48,173 nucleotides of DNA from Candidatus Methanophagales archaeon (GTDB taxonomy: Archaea; Halobacteriota; Syntropharchaeia; Alkanophagales; Methanospirareceae): contig JAFNKG010000003.1 of the NCBI GenBank assembly GCA_017883965.1, forward strand, positions 20,784 through 68,956, given 5' to 3'. Below the pieces are notes generated by a model. It was not told the origin of the DNA. It searched no databases and was given only the letters and a program-made list of their open reading frames with translations. The stretch's first letter is position 1. Every line of letters starts with the position of its first letter. The translations under genes and the position numbers were made by a program. This document shows, piece by piece, positions 6,703 through 15,050 of this stretch.

Positions 6703-6822
6703 TTATACCTCCCGAACGTTCCCGCAGAACGTGCAGACAGCTATTAAGCAGTCATCTTCCGTGTGTGAATCGTCCCAGTCATTTGCTCCGCATACCTCAC
6801 AAGCGTCCTTCAATTTCGTCAT
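6703..6822 (-). CDS. Mini zinc-ribbon protein, 39 aa
   Basis: The product carries two C-x2-C pairs (CEVCG near residue 8 and CTFCG near residue 30), enough to hold one zinc ion. It begins 10 bp after the integrase stop and is preceded by GAGCTGTAAAA. Small zinc-ribbon proteins of archaeal viruses often bind DNA or regulate transcription. Here it may act with the integrase, whose own C-terminus is also a zinc ribbon; that link is inference. Confidence 0.6.
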   Translation of the reverse strand: MTKLKDACEVCGANDWDDSHTEDDCLIAVCTFCGNVREV

Positions 6823-6831
6823 TTTTACAGC

Positions 6832-7890
6832 TCAGCCCTCTACTTCAACCGCAAGCGACGTCCTGCAGCTTGCGCAGACCGGTGCGTCAAGGGTATTCAA
6901 AGCACCGCAGTCAGGGCACTGCACTGGTTTCAACAACGGTTCCCGCTCCTCCATAGGTTGTAAGCCGTATAATCGCAGCAGGTCTCTGTCAATGTCTCTG
7001 CCGCTCATGTGAACGTAAACGGCGGCCATCTTTGAGTTCGGTGACAGGCCAAGGTACTGCTTCAGTTGTAACTCGGTGATACGAAGTGCGAGATGCGTGC
7101 CCCTGGTATGACGAAAGTTGTGAAGATTGCACTTTGCATTTACGTTAGCACGTTCTGCTATCCTCCTGATCTGCTGTCGCAACGCCCCGTATTTCATACC
7201 TGTGGGGCTCCGCCCCACGCCCCCGCAGGTCCATAGTGGTGCATTGCGGTCACCACGGAACGGATGCATCCCGAGCCACTGTGCGATGTACGGCGCTGCA
7301 AAAATGAGCGTTACCGCTCGCGGACCCGTCTTTCCGTTCACACGAACTTTTGCGCACAGTCTGTGCAAAGAAACGTCTCTGATTCTCAATCCGCCCACCT
7401 CGCCAACCCTCAGCGCGCCTTCATATATGCACGCTATCAGTGCTTTATCTCGTGTTGAGCTTGCAGCATCAATCATCGCAAGGATGTCACCCTCACTGAG
7501 CAGGTCCTCGGGTTGTGTAGTTGTACCCGGATTTCCGGGACGTATCCATGACACCAGGTCGTCCTTTTCGAGATACTTGAAGAACGTTTTGATGATGACC
7601 AGGTAATCGTGCTTTGTCCAGTCGCTCAGATTGCTTCGCTCGATCTTTGCTACGATGGAAATAATACCTTTTTTAGAAATGTCTGTAAAATCTCTGTCGT
7701 TGAGATACCGCTCTGCGATTATTCGTAAGGTTCCGATATACTTCGCAATCCGCGGGAGCTTTACCTTTGTTGCCGTTTTGAAATCACAAAAGCATCTGAT
7801 CAGGTCTTTATTGACGTCCGAGATCCCTGATTTTTCAAGTAGTAGCTCCGCTTTTTCTACCCTACCTTCAAAATCGTGTACACTATACAT
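6832..7890 (-). CDS. Tyrosine integrase with C-terminal zinc ribbon, 352 aa
   Basis: It catalyses site-specific recombination between viral and host attachment sites. Catalytic residues are visible: R161 in ALRVGEV, H257-x-x-R260 in HNFRHTRGTHLA, and the nucleophile Y292 in VYVHMSGRD. An N-terminal helical core-binding domain covers about residues 1-125. After residue 320 is a zinc ribbon with C325, C328, C339 and C342, which may help bind DNA or a partner. The gene starts 44 bp from the tRNA-Thr 3' end and reads away from it, so the tRNA is the likely integration site. Six very small genes follow in the same direction. The catalytic set looks intact, so the enzyme is probably active. Confidence 0.9.
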   Translation of the reverse strand: MYSVHDFEGRVEKAELLLEKSGISDVNKDLIRCFCDFKTATKVKLPRIAKYIGTLRIIAERYLNDRDFTDISKKGIISIVAKIERSNLSDWTKHDYLVIIKTFFKYLEKDDLVSWIRPGNPGTTTQPEDLLSEGDILAMIDAASSTRDKALIACIYEGALRVGEVGGLRIRDVSLHRLCAKVRVNGKTGPRAVTLIFAAPYIAQWLGMHPFRGDRNAPLWTCGGVGRSPTGMKYGALRQQIRRIAERANVNAKCNLHNFRHTRGTHLALRITELQLKQYLGLSPNSKMAAVYVHMSGRDIDRDLLRLYGLQPMEEREPLLKPVQCPDCGALNTLDAPVCASCRTSLAVEVEG

Positions 7891-7910
7891 GTAGTTGGTG
7901 TTACTTTGGT

Positions 7911-7939
7911 AGGGCTTTAAACATTGTGTTGAAAGCCCT
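7911..7939. promoter_or_regulatory. Inverted repeat at the provirus/tRNA junction
   Basis: AGGGCTTT (7911-7918) is the exact inverse complement of AAAGCCCT (7932-7939), the latter being the 3' acceptor end of tRNA-Thr plus flanking bases. The spacer is 13 bp. It lies between the integrase start and the tRNA, where attachment-core and integrase-binding sites would be expected. Confidence 0.5.
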
Positions 7940-8005
7940 GAGCGGGATTTGGACCCGCGGTCTCCACCTTACCAAGGTGGCGCATTACCACTATGCTACC
8001 AGGGC
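7934..8005 (-). tRNA. tRNA-Thr (anticodon GGT)
   Basis: A full cloverleaf is visible on the minus strand: acceptor GCCCTGG with TCAGGGC, anticodon stem CCACC/GGTGG around TTGGTAA (anticodon GGT), and a T-arm GCGGG/CCCGC with loop TCCAAAT. The discriminator base is U, usual for archaeal tRNA-Thr. CCA is not encoded. Its 3' end faces the integrase gene, so it probably serves as the attachment site and was rebuilt on integration. Confidence 0.95.
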
Positions 8006-8083
8006 ACAGCAAGGCAATATCATATATATGCCTTCCTTATATAAAATGAAGAAGAAAGAAGATATATTTGGTGTGAAGCGTAA

Positions 8084-8989
8084 ATGAAGATAGGCATATT
8101 AGGACCTGAGGGGACGTTTTCAGAAACCGCTGCAGTGTTGTGGCTAAAAGGAAAAAGAATTGAGAATGTCGAGATAAAATATTACGAGACGATATTTGAC
8201 GTAACAGAGAGCTTATTAATGGAAGAAGTGGATTATGGAATTGTTCCCATCGAGAATTCGTTGGAAGGTTCCGTGGGAGAGACGTTAGATGTACTTTCGA
8301 GCGAGAATGACGAGGTAGAGATGCGAATAGTAGGAGAAGTTTTGGTACCGATAAAAATTTGCTTACTCGCTAAACAAAACCTTTCTTTAAAAAAGAAAGC
8401 TTTACCAAAGAAACATGTTTTTTCGTCCCACGAAGAGGCTTCGCAATCTTTCGGGAATATAAGAAAGGTGGTTTCACATCCTCATGCATTGGCGCAATGT
8501 AAGCAGTTCATAAGGGAACGATTGAGGGTAAAGGGCGTGGAGGTGAAGTCAGTGGACAGCACGGCAGGTGCAGCGAAGCTGGCATCACAATCTGAAGAGA
8601 TAGTGGCATTAGCATCTGAAGAAGCAGCGCGGAAATATCACCTTGATATAATAGAGGAAAATGTGCAGGACAAAGACAGCGTTACGAGATTTGTCGTGCT
8701 TTCTTCTTCCGATATCAAAACCGCACCTACCGGAAAGGACAAGACTTCTATATTGATATATTTGAAGGACCGTCCTGGGGCGTTATACGACGTCCTGGGT
8801 GAATTCGCTCTGCGGGGTATAAACCTTACGAAGATAGAGTCACGACCTTCCAAGCGTGCTCTGGGGAATTACATGTTTCATATAGATTGTGAAGGTCACA
8901 TAGAAGAGGAGAAGATAAAAGAAGCGTTAGAAGGCGTTGAACGGAAAGTAGCGATGCTGAAAATACTGGGTGCTTATCCAATGGCATGA
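8084..8989 (+). CDS. pheA: Prephenate dehydratase with ACT domain, 301 aa
   Basis: It converts prephenate to phenylpyruvate in phenylalanine synthesis in the cytoplasm. The N-terminal GPEGTFSE, the FGIVPIEN-like segment (YGIVPIENS), the catalytic S-V-T-R-F motif (near residue 206) and a C-terminal ACT domain with GALYDVLGEF and ESRPS (residues about 220-295) are all present. The ACT domain normally binds phenylalanine for feedback control. Between CLLAK and VVSHPHALAQC the protein has about 25 extra residues compared with usual homologues. That segment is encoded by a palindrome-rich stretch (8378-8450) and looks like an in-frame insertion. The start follows an AGCGTAAATG context; a TATATA-like stretch lies upstream near 8025. 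Confidence 0.93.
   Translation: MKIGILGPEGTFSETAAVLWLKGKRIENVEIKYYETIFDVTESLLMEEVDYGIVPIENSLEGSVGETLDVLSSENDEVEMRIVGEVLVPIKICLLAKQNLSLKKKALPKKHVFSSHEEASQSFGNIRKVVSHPHALAQCKQFIRERLRVKGVEVKSVDSTAGAAKLASQSEEIVALASEEAARKYHLDIIEENVQDKDSVTRFVVLSSSDIKTAPTGKDKTSILIYLKDRPGALYDVLGEFALRGINLTKIESRPSKRALGNYMFHIDCEGHIEEEKIKEALEGVERKVAMLKILGAYPMA
8378..8403 (+). repeat. Palindrome inside pheA
   Basis: CTTTCTTT and AAAGAAAG pair around an AAA loop; the outer AAA/TTT pair extends the stem across one C-C mismatch. It is followed by TTTACCAAA. The hairpin at 25158-25182 has the same layout (AAACTTTTT...AAAAAGTTTACCAAA), and another similar one lies at 46154-46180. A second small palindrome, CGAAG/CTTCG, follows at 8431-8443. 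Confidence 0.6.
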
Positions 8990-8999
8990 GAAATGAAAA

Positions 9000-9941
9000 A
9001 TGAAATTTTTAGTAACTGGTGGAGCGGGATTCATAGGTTCGCACGTGGTTGATAGGTTAATAGATGCGGGACACGAGATAGTAGTCCTGGATGACTTAAG
9101 CGCAGGGAACGAGAAATTCATAAACCCTCACGCAGGCAAAGAAAGTTTCCAGTTTCACAAAATAGACCTCTTGCATGCCGATATAACCGGTTTTTTTGAT
9201 GGTGTAGATGAGGTCTGGCATCTTGCTGCGAATCCAGAGGTGAGAATAGGTGCGGAAGATACAAGAATTCATTTAGAGCAGAATGTAATCGCAACCTATA
9301 ACGTGCTGGAAGCAATGAGGACGAAAGAAGTGCGGAGGATAATATTCACGTCCACGTCCACCGTTTATGGCGATGCGGATAAACTGCCTACACCTGAAGA
9401 ATACCCCACAATACCTATCTCGTTATATGGTGCCTCGAAACTTGCCTGTGAAGCTTTAATCGCTTCTTACTGTCATACCTTTGACATGCATGCCTGGATA
9501 TACCGGTTTGCGAACGTTATAGGCAAGCGGTCCTCGCACGGCGTAATCTACGATTTTATAAATAAGATAAGAAGCAATCCGGCGGAGTTGGAAATCTTAG
9601 GCGATGGCAATCAAACGAAATCGTATATTTACGTGGATGATTGTATAGAAGCGATGTTTGCGGGCTTAAAAGCAGAAGGTAAGAATAAGAACCGAGTGAA
9701 TATTTTCAACATAGGCACGGACGACATGATAATTGTGAAGCGAATTGCAGAGATAGTGTGCGACGAGATGCAAGTTTCACCAAAACCTGAATTCAAATTC
9801 ACAGGTGGTAAAAGGGGCTGGAAAGGAGATGTCCCCATTATGCTGCTCGATGCTTCGAACCTGAATAAACTGGGCTGGAAACAAAGGTACAATTCGGAAG
9901 AGGCGGTGAGAAAGGCGATAAAGGATTTGTTGGATAACTAA
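9000..9941 (+). CDS. NAD-dependent sugar-nucleotide epimerase/dehydratase (GalE-like), 313 aa
   Basis: An extended short-chain dehydrogenase: GGAGFIGSHVVD (residues 7-18) binds NAD, and the S/T with Y-x3-K triad is present as STSTVYGD and SLYGASK. Such enzymes interconvert UDP-sugars such as UDP-glucose and UDP-galactose or make dehydrated or uronic forms, feeding surface polysaccharide or S-layer glycans. The length fits the family. It starts 10 bp after the pheA stop, so the two are probably co-transcribed although functionally unrelated. The exact substrate cannot be told from sequence. Confidence 0.88.
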   Translation: MKFLVTGGAGFIGSHVVDRLIDAGHEIVVLDDLSAGNEKFINPHAGKESFQFHKIDLLHADITGFFDGVDEVWHLAANPEVRIGAEDTRIHLEQNVIATYNVLEAMRTKEVRRIIFTSTSTVYGDADKLPTPEEYPTIPISLYGASKLACEALIASYCHTFDMHAWIYRFANVIGKRSSHGVIYDFINKIRSNPAELEILGDGNQTKSYIYVDDCIEAMFAGLKAEGKNKNRVNIFNIGTDDMIIVKRIAEIVCDEMQVSPKPEFKFTGGKRGWKGDVPIMLLDASNLNKLGWKQRYNSEEAVRKAIKDLLDN

Positions 9942-9994
9942 AAACCTAAGAGCTTGTCCTATAATCAGATATTTTGCGACAAGGACTGAGCTCG

Positions 9995-11449
9995 TTACAT
10001 TATGGTTAATGGGTCAGGCCCACCATATGCACCCATATCATTTCTGGAACCATCAATATCATTGAAATCTTCGCCAGGATTTCCGGCATTAATGCCTGGA
10101 GAGCCACTCTGCAGATGGAAGTCATAGTTGTCAGGATCTACAAATAGTGGATCGGCAATTGGGAATATATCATGGGGACCTGGATTATTGCCACCATACT
10201 GGCGTCTATAAATCCATGGCGGCCAAGAGCCCCCAACCCATACTCCATTATTACCAAAGAGACAATTGTAGTCGTAGCCTCCTACGTCGCTTTTAATGCC
10301 AGGTTTAGAGTTGCCATAACATATATTATTTTCAATAGGAAATGCCGTACCGACGTGATTCACGATACCCACCGTACCACTATAGGCAACCACATTATTG
10401 TAAATCCCATCCAGGGGCGTATCGAAAACGGCAATACCCGCAGCCCAATTTCCAACCACAATATTGTTGGTGATCTCTCCAGTAACTCCGTGGCATCCAA
10501 TGCCAGCCCCTTCATTGTCATGAATCACATTTCGTCGAATCTCTACGTGAGCTGCTGGTTCTTCCTCTGAGGTACCAATACCAGCGGCAGCATTATTGCA
10601 TATCTCATTATCAGTTATCACTGCCGTGGCACCATTCTTACAGCCTATCCCTGCTGCCCCATTATCAAAAATGAAGTTGTTGGTAATGGTTGGTGAACTC
10701 CCATCGCAGCCTATGCCAGCATTGCCGTACTCTTTGCCATTACTTGAAATCTCATTGCCATCAATTATGGGCGCTGTAACGGGGTAACCTTCCACTGTTC
10801 TGGTGCCAATACCCACAAAAGGATTGTTAAGTATCCTGTTATTGCGGATTACCGGGCTTGCCCCATAGGCACAGGCTATGCCGCGGCTATTACCTGTAAT
10901 TATACAGTTTTGGATTGTGGGTGAAGTACCACGTAGGGTCTTTCTCTCAACACATAGAACACCATTACCACCGCTGCGTGGACCAATTTCTTCTGGGTTT
11001 TCAATGATAGCCCCAGTGAGAGTGAATCCATCAATGGTAGCATCATCTGCACCACGGACTACATTAAGTCCCCGCTTCCCACCTCCACAGTGCCTGCCAC
11101 CTCCATCGCTACTAGCGTCAATAATGGTACGGCCTGCGGTGGTAAAATCTTCACGCTCCTCATCCTCCCCATCAGCTACAACATCTACCCCTTCTTTCAT
11201 GGTAATCTGCTCGAAATACACTCCTTCTCTGACAATAACAGTATCGCCATACTGGGCGCTATCAATTGCCCCTTGAATAGAGGAATAATCATCCGGCACA
11301 TAAAGGATTTTTGCACCTCCGTCCCAATGATGACCCCAAGTCGTACCTACACCTAAAAACGCTACAACCACTGCTATAATAATACACAATGCTATTTTCC
11401 TTCCCTTAATAAGCCTGTCAACCTGTGGTGTCATCAATTCTATATTCAC
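9995..11449 (-). CDS. Secreted right-handed beta-helix protein, about 480 aa
   Basis: After a basic start there is a hydrophobic leader (KIALCIIIAVVVAFLGVG, about residues 18-35), so the protein is exported. Then comes ILYVPDDYSSIQGAIDSAQYGDTV, a typical opening of NosD/pectate-lyase-like beta-helix proteins, followed by many turns with N-x-I/S-x-N and G-I-G-C motifs to about residue 400. The end (DPLFVD...GSPGINAGNP...D-x-x-G) is also typical. Such proteins bind or process polysaccharides, or act as surface scaffolds. It starts 11 bp after a multihaem cytochrome gene, whose leader is nearly the same. The frame opens with GTG, but ATG at 11434 has a better placed AAGGTGA and is the likelier start. 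No PEP-CTERM or LPXTG-like anchor seen. Confidence 0.85.
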   Translation of the reverse strand: MNIELMTPQVDRLIKGRKIALCIIIAVVVAFLGVGTTWGHHWDGGAKILYVPDDYSSIQGAIDSAQYGDTVIVREGVYFEQITMKEGVDVVADGEDEEREDFTTAGRTIIDASSDGGGRHCGGGKRGLNVVRGADDATIDGFTLTGAIIENPEEIGPRSGGNGVLCVERKTLRGTSPTIQNCIITGNSRGIACAYGASPVIRNNRILNNPFVGIGTRTVEGYPVTAPIIDGNEISSNGKEYGNAGIGCDGSSPTITNNFIFDNGAAGIGCKNGATAVITDNEICNNAAAGIGTSEEEPAAHVEIRRNVIHDNEGAGIGCHGVTGEITNNIVVGNWAAGIAVFDTPLDGIYNNVVAYSGTVGIVNHVGTAFPIENNICYGNSKPGIKSDVGGYDYNCLFGNNGVWVGGSWPPWIYRRQYGGNNPGPHDIFPIADPLFVDPDNYDFHLQSGSPGINAGNPGEDFNDIDGSRNDMGAYGGPDPLTIM

Positions 11450-11459
11450 CTTCTTTCAC

Positions 11460-12038
11460 TTATTCTGGAGCACATGTGAGATGACAATTAGTGCACTGTG
11501 TGTGAGAAGTAACACCGTCATGAACACACTGGTTCAACGTGGGATTATAAGATTCCGGTGCATGGCAAGATGTGCAGTCAGCATTGTCTGGCAGTTCGAT
11601 GTCCGGATTCTTATGACACAAAAGACAGTAATCCTCTTGATCCTCATGTACCGTTGGCAGATTTGTCAAATGACATTGCGTACAAAATGCTTCTGTGGAG
11701 GTGTGCTTTGTATCCATGTTCATGTGATAAGCTACGGGTTCCCCTGATGGGGTATGACATGAAAGGCAATCATAAGACTTCGCTAAATAGTCATAGAGAC
11801 CTCTGCGCCCTGTGGGATGGCAAATATAGCATCCAGTTCGATCAGTTGACCACGATTCATCGTGGATTGCTGTTAAACTGGTACCATGACATACTGTACA
11901 CTCTCCTGTGGGGGAAGTATGTTGCATTCCTCCACCACCTCCACCTCTGCTCCAGGTCGTACCTACAACTAAAGACGCTGTAAACAATGCTATAACGATA
12001 CACAACGCTATTTTCTTTCCCTTATTTTTCATTTTCAT
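11460..12038 (-). CDS. Small multihaem cytochrome c with seven CxxCH sites, 192 aa
   Basis: A signal peptide (KIALCIVIALFTASLVVG) is followed by seven haem-binding sites: CTVCH, CYICH, CLSCH, CTQCH, CLLCH, CTSCH and CTNCH. It is therefore an extracytoplasmic electron carrier, about 19 kDa before haem. Multihaem cytochromes in ANME archaea are thought to pass electrons to partner bacteria. It is the first gene of a two-gene operon with the beta-helix protein, transcribed leftward from a box near 12158-12168 with a leader of roughly 95 bases. Several other histidines (HMNMDTKH, HDGVTSH) could serve as distal ligands. The lack of a membrane anchor suggests a free or surface-associated protein. 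Confidence 0.93.
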   Translation of the reverse strand: MKMKNKGKKIALCIVIALFTASLVVGTTWSRGGGGGGMQHTSPTGECTVCHGTSLTAIHDESWSTDRTGCYICHPTGRRGLYDYLAKSYDCLSCHTPSGEPVAYHMNMDTKHTSTEAFCTQCHLTNLPTVHEDQEDYCLLCHKNPDIELPDNADCTSCHAPESYNPTLNQCVHDGVTSHTQCTNCHLTCAPE

Positions 12039-12157
12039 TTTTCATCCCTTTCTTCCTCCCTTTTGCCCCCCTTCTTTTTAGCCTTTGTTTATGTTCACCC
12101 TGAAGGGGCACAAATCAGGAGGTTGTTTATGGCTACCGTAAATGGTTAGGAAAAAGG

Positions 12158-12168
12158 GTATATAAAAG
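12158..12168 (-). promoter_or_regulatory. TATA box for the cytochrome/beta-helix operon
   Basis: On the minus strand it reads CTTTTATATAC. The expected start of transcription is near 12135, which leaves about 95 bases of leader before the cytochrome gene. Confidence 0.5.
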
Positions 12169-12212
12169 TTTTTCGATTTTTTGCGGCATCGCATTTTTGA
12201 GATGCAGAAGCT

Positions 12213-14981
12213 TTATTTCAAATCCAACCGAGAAGCAACCGTCATCGTCAAATCCTCTATTTGTATTTTATCTTTACACAGTTCAGGATTTGACGCATAG
12301 GCGCAGTCGAGATGTATCCAGCATTTTGGACACGCCACAACCAGTTTAGATGCTTTAGTCTGCTTAGCCTCGGTCAACCGTTCAATTTGCATCTCTCTCG
12401 CTACCGGACCACAGGTCAACAAAGCACTTACACCACAGCATATCGCTCTTTCCTTATTATGCGCCATCTCCTTTATTTTTACGCCGGGAATTCTCTTTAA
12501 AACCTCTCTTGAGGCATCGAAATTACCCAAATGCCGTAATCTGCATGGGTCATGATAAGTAATAATCTCCTCGCTTCCGTTAACAAATTTCAAGTCTTTA
12601 TCTTTTAAGAATTCCGAGATATGCATGACTTCAAATCCTGAATCGCCCGAAAATCGCCGATAGTCTCTATCAAAAGTTCTGAGACATTCTGCGCATGTAA
12701 AAACAACCGTTTTCGCTCCACTTTCCCTTATCACCGCTATATTCGCCTTCATCAACTCTTTGAATCTCTTCTCATCTCCAGCCCATAGTAAATCATGACC
12801 ACAGCACTTCTCCTCTTTGCTCACCGCTGGAACAATCCCAGTAGAATTAAGTATCTTTACCGCACTCCTTGCTATTTCAAGCAACCTCAAATTTTTCCTG
12901 TCGCCATACACTCTATCGAGATATGCAAGACAACCCGAGAAATAGTAAACATCGCCCTTATCCGAAACTTTCAGTTCCTCACCGCTTCCTTCTCCTTCTC
13001 CCACGAGCCACTTCAGCCTATTGCTATCGCTATCACTGGCATCAGCACCTATTTCTTCAGTAGCTAATAGCCCGGCTTCAAAGAAGTGCGGCACGCTGTT
13101 TTTACTTAATGCTAAGCTTCTCACACCCTGGATAAAACTCAGGAAATCCACGCCGTAAGGACAAATCGCATTGCATATACCACACGTGGTGCACAACCAG
13201 ATTTCCTCGCTTAACGCCAATTTCTCTGCGTCTTCCATCAATGCTCTGCCAGAAAGACGTCTTGGTGAGAAGCCCGGGTCTATTGCCGTTACAGGACATG
13301 AAGCGGTGCACTCTCCACATTCCGCGCATTTATTCACGCCCGTAGCATAAGTTAACCCCTCCATAAATCCAGATGCATCTATTTCCTCACGTTCTTCTTC
13401 AGGCTCCACTTTCACAGTCGGAAACGTTAAAAGACAGCTTCTACATTTGAAACATCTTTCCGTTTCATCAACCGCCGCAGCGTCTTCTGAGAACCCGATG
13501 TTTATCTCTTTGAAACTCTGTATCCGCTCTTCCATTCCGATTCTTTCCGATTCTCTTCTTCTTTTCTTGCTTAATATCCCTTTCTCTTCCTCAGCCTCTA
13601 ACTCTTCCTTTATGTATTCCACCGCCTCAGGTCGCTCTTCAGGAATTTTTGGCGAAGTCCTGCCTTCTTTTAAATCCACAACCCTTAAGAACCTGTCAAT
13701 AGATCCCGCAGCCTCGTTACCATCTGCGATGGCATCAACGGCAAATGCCGCACCACGAACGCAATCGCCACCTGCAAATATACCTTCCTCTGTGGTAATA
13801 CCAAACTCATCTGCTTTTATCGCTCTCCCCTTTATTGTCTCAACCCCACTGCCCTCAAGAAATCGTAAATCTGATGCCTGACCTATCGCAGGTATCACCG
13901 TGTCCACATCTATCAAGAACTTTGAACCTTCGATGGGGACTGGACGCCTCCTCCCTGATTCATCCGGCGCTCCTAACTTCATCTGGATAAGTTCCATTTT
14001 CTCTACCCTGTCTGCGCCCAAAATCCGCGTTGGATTGGCTAAGAACATAAATTTCACGCCCTCTTCCTCTGCCTCCTTTATCTCTTCCTCCCTCGCTGGC
14101 ATCTCTTCTCTCGACCTTCTATAAACAATCGTAACGTCAGAACCAGAACCCTGTCGAATCGCACATCTCGCAGCGTCTATCGCTACGTTTCCACCGCCTA
14201 CGACTGCTATTTTCTTTCCTGCTACTTCCTCATGATTATTCCCAAGGTTAAAATCACGAAGGAAATCAACACCGTGCACTACACCATCCAAATCCTCACC
14301 CTCTATTTCAAGTTTCCTGCTTACGTGCGCACCAACGGCAATAAAAACTGCATCGTACTCATTGCGAATCTCTTCAAATTTATTCTCATCTATTTCCACC
14401 CCGGACTCTATCGCTATTCCCGTTCCCTTAACATCGTCAATTTCTCTTTTTAAAACTTTTTTTGGCAGTCTATAAGCAGGAATACCAGCAAAAAGCATTC
14501 CTCCTTCCACAGCCAATTTATCAAATACTTTTACTGAATATCCTCTCATCACCAACCGATACGCCGCTGTCAGTCCCGCCGGACCCGCACCAATAATAGC
14601 AATTTTTTTCGCTTTCGCTTCACTCCTCTCTACCAAAGGCTCCTCCTCTCTTCCCTTTTCCGATGCATGGTCGCCAACGAATCGTTTTAAGGGTGCGATA
14701 GCAACAGGCTCATCAAAAAACCCCCGCTTGCAATTATCCTCACAGGGATGATGACAGATTCGTCCAATAGAAGCAGGAAAAGGTATTTTCTCTTTTATTA
14801 GCAAATACGCTTCCTCATACCTGCCCTCTTCTATCAGTTTGAGGTACCCCTGAACGTCACAACCTGCTGGACAGGCAGAAATACATCTCGGCACTTCTCT
14901 ATCTATGCCAAAACCTTCTTCGGAATGTAAATATTCCTTGAACCGGGCATAACGTTCGAGCATAAGCATAATTGACCTCAC
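12213..14981 (-). CDS. Fusion of GltD-like flavin oxidoreductase with HdrC-like and HdrB/D-like domains, 922 aa
   Basis: Residues 1-500 are a GltD/NfnB-type module: cysteines 33, 37, 41, 76, 80 and 84 for iron-sulfur clusters, an FAD site at IIGAGPAGLTAA (129-140) and an NAD(P)H site at VVGGGNVAIDA (260-270) followed by VYRRSREEMPA. Around 512 is CFKCRSC, then two ferredoxin motifs (CAECGECTASCP near 551; CTTCGICNAICP near 596), as in HdrC. The last 240 residues hold two CCG domains with GC, CCGH, CAEC (682-766) and DPCR, CCGV, CPKC (812-885), as in HdrB/HdrD or GlcF. It lies 69 bp downstream of metF. I infer that it carries electrons between NAD(P)H or ferredoxin, a disulfide-type centre and MetF. 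The ATG at 14969, after a GAGGT site, is the more likely start than the GTG at 14981. Confidence 0.88.
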   Translation of the reverse strand: MRSIMLMLERYARFKEYLHSEEGFGIDREVPRCISACPAGCDVQGYLKLIEEGRYEEAYLLIKEKIPFPASIGRICHHPCEDNCKRGFFDEPVAIAPLKRFVGDHASEKGREEEPLVERSEAKAKKIAIIGAGPAGLTAAYRLVMRGYSVKVFDKLAVEGGMLFAGIPAYRLPKKVLKREIDDVKGTGIAIESGVEIDENKFEEIRNEYDAVFIAVGAHVSRKLEIEGEDLDGVVHGVDFLRDFNLGNNHEEVAGKKIAVVGGGNVAIDAARCAIRQGSGSDVTIVYRRSREEMPAREEEIKEAEEEGVKFMFLANPTRILGADRVEKMELIQMKLGAPDESGRRRPVPIEGSKFLIDVDTVIPAIGQASDLRFLEGSGVETIKGRAIKADEFGITTEEGIFAGGDCVRGAAFAVDAIADGNEAAGSIDRFLRVVDLKEGRTSPKIPEERPEAVEYIKEELEAEEEKGILSKKRRRESERIGMEERIQSFKEINIGFSEDAAAVDETERCFKCRSCLLTFPTVKVEPEEEREEIDASGFMEGLTYATGVNKCAECGECTASCPVTAIDPGFSPRRLSGRALMEDAEKLALSEEIWLCTTCGICNAICPYGVDFLSFIQGVRSLALSKNSVPHFFEAGLLATEEIGADASDSDSNRLKWLVGEGEGSGEELKVSDKGDVYYFSGCLAYLDRVYGDRKNLRLLEIARSAVKILNSTGIVPAVSKEEKCCGHDLLWAGDEKRFKELMKANIAVIRESGAKTVVFTCAECLRTFDRDYRRFSGDSGFEVMHISEFLKDKDLKFVNGSEEIITYHDPCRLRHLGNFDASREVLKRIPGVKIKEMAHNKERAICCGVSALLTCGPVAREMQIERLTEAKQTKASKLVVACPKCWIHLDCAYASNPELCKDKIQIEDLTMTVASRLDLK

Positions 14982-15050
14982 ACTTTAAAGTTCAACCAAA
15001 TCAAAATAAAAAAGAAAAAAGGGGAGAGAAAAAAAGTATTTCTCAAGTTT

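Larger units (their letters stand above)
1..7939. mobile_element. Right part of an integrated tailless virus (provirus) ending at tRNA-Thr
   Basis: The segment holds densely packed short genes in three blocks: a leftward virion block, a rightward block with a nuclease and a ParB-like protein, and a leftward block led by a tyrosine integrase. The integrase starts 44 bp from the 3' end of a tRNA-Thr gene, which is the classic arrangement for integration at a tRNA. None of these genes resembles the metabolic genes that start at 8084. The left boundary, and so the second attachment site, is outside the window. Capsid type (double jelly roll) and host suggest relatives of the tailless icosahedral ANME-1 viruses; that placement is inference. 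Confidence 0.8.

Noticed and set aside
9942-9994. Possible insertion-sequence end (GAGCTTGTCC with GACAAG)
   Set aside because: The inverted match is only six bases and no partner end or transposase is nearby.
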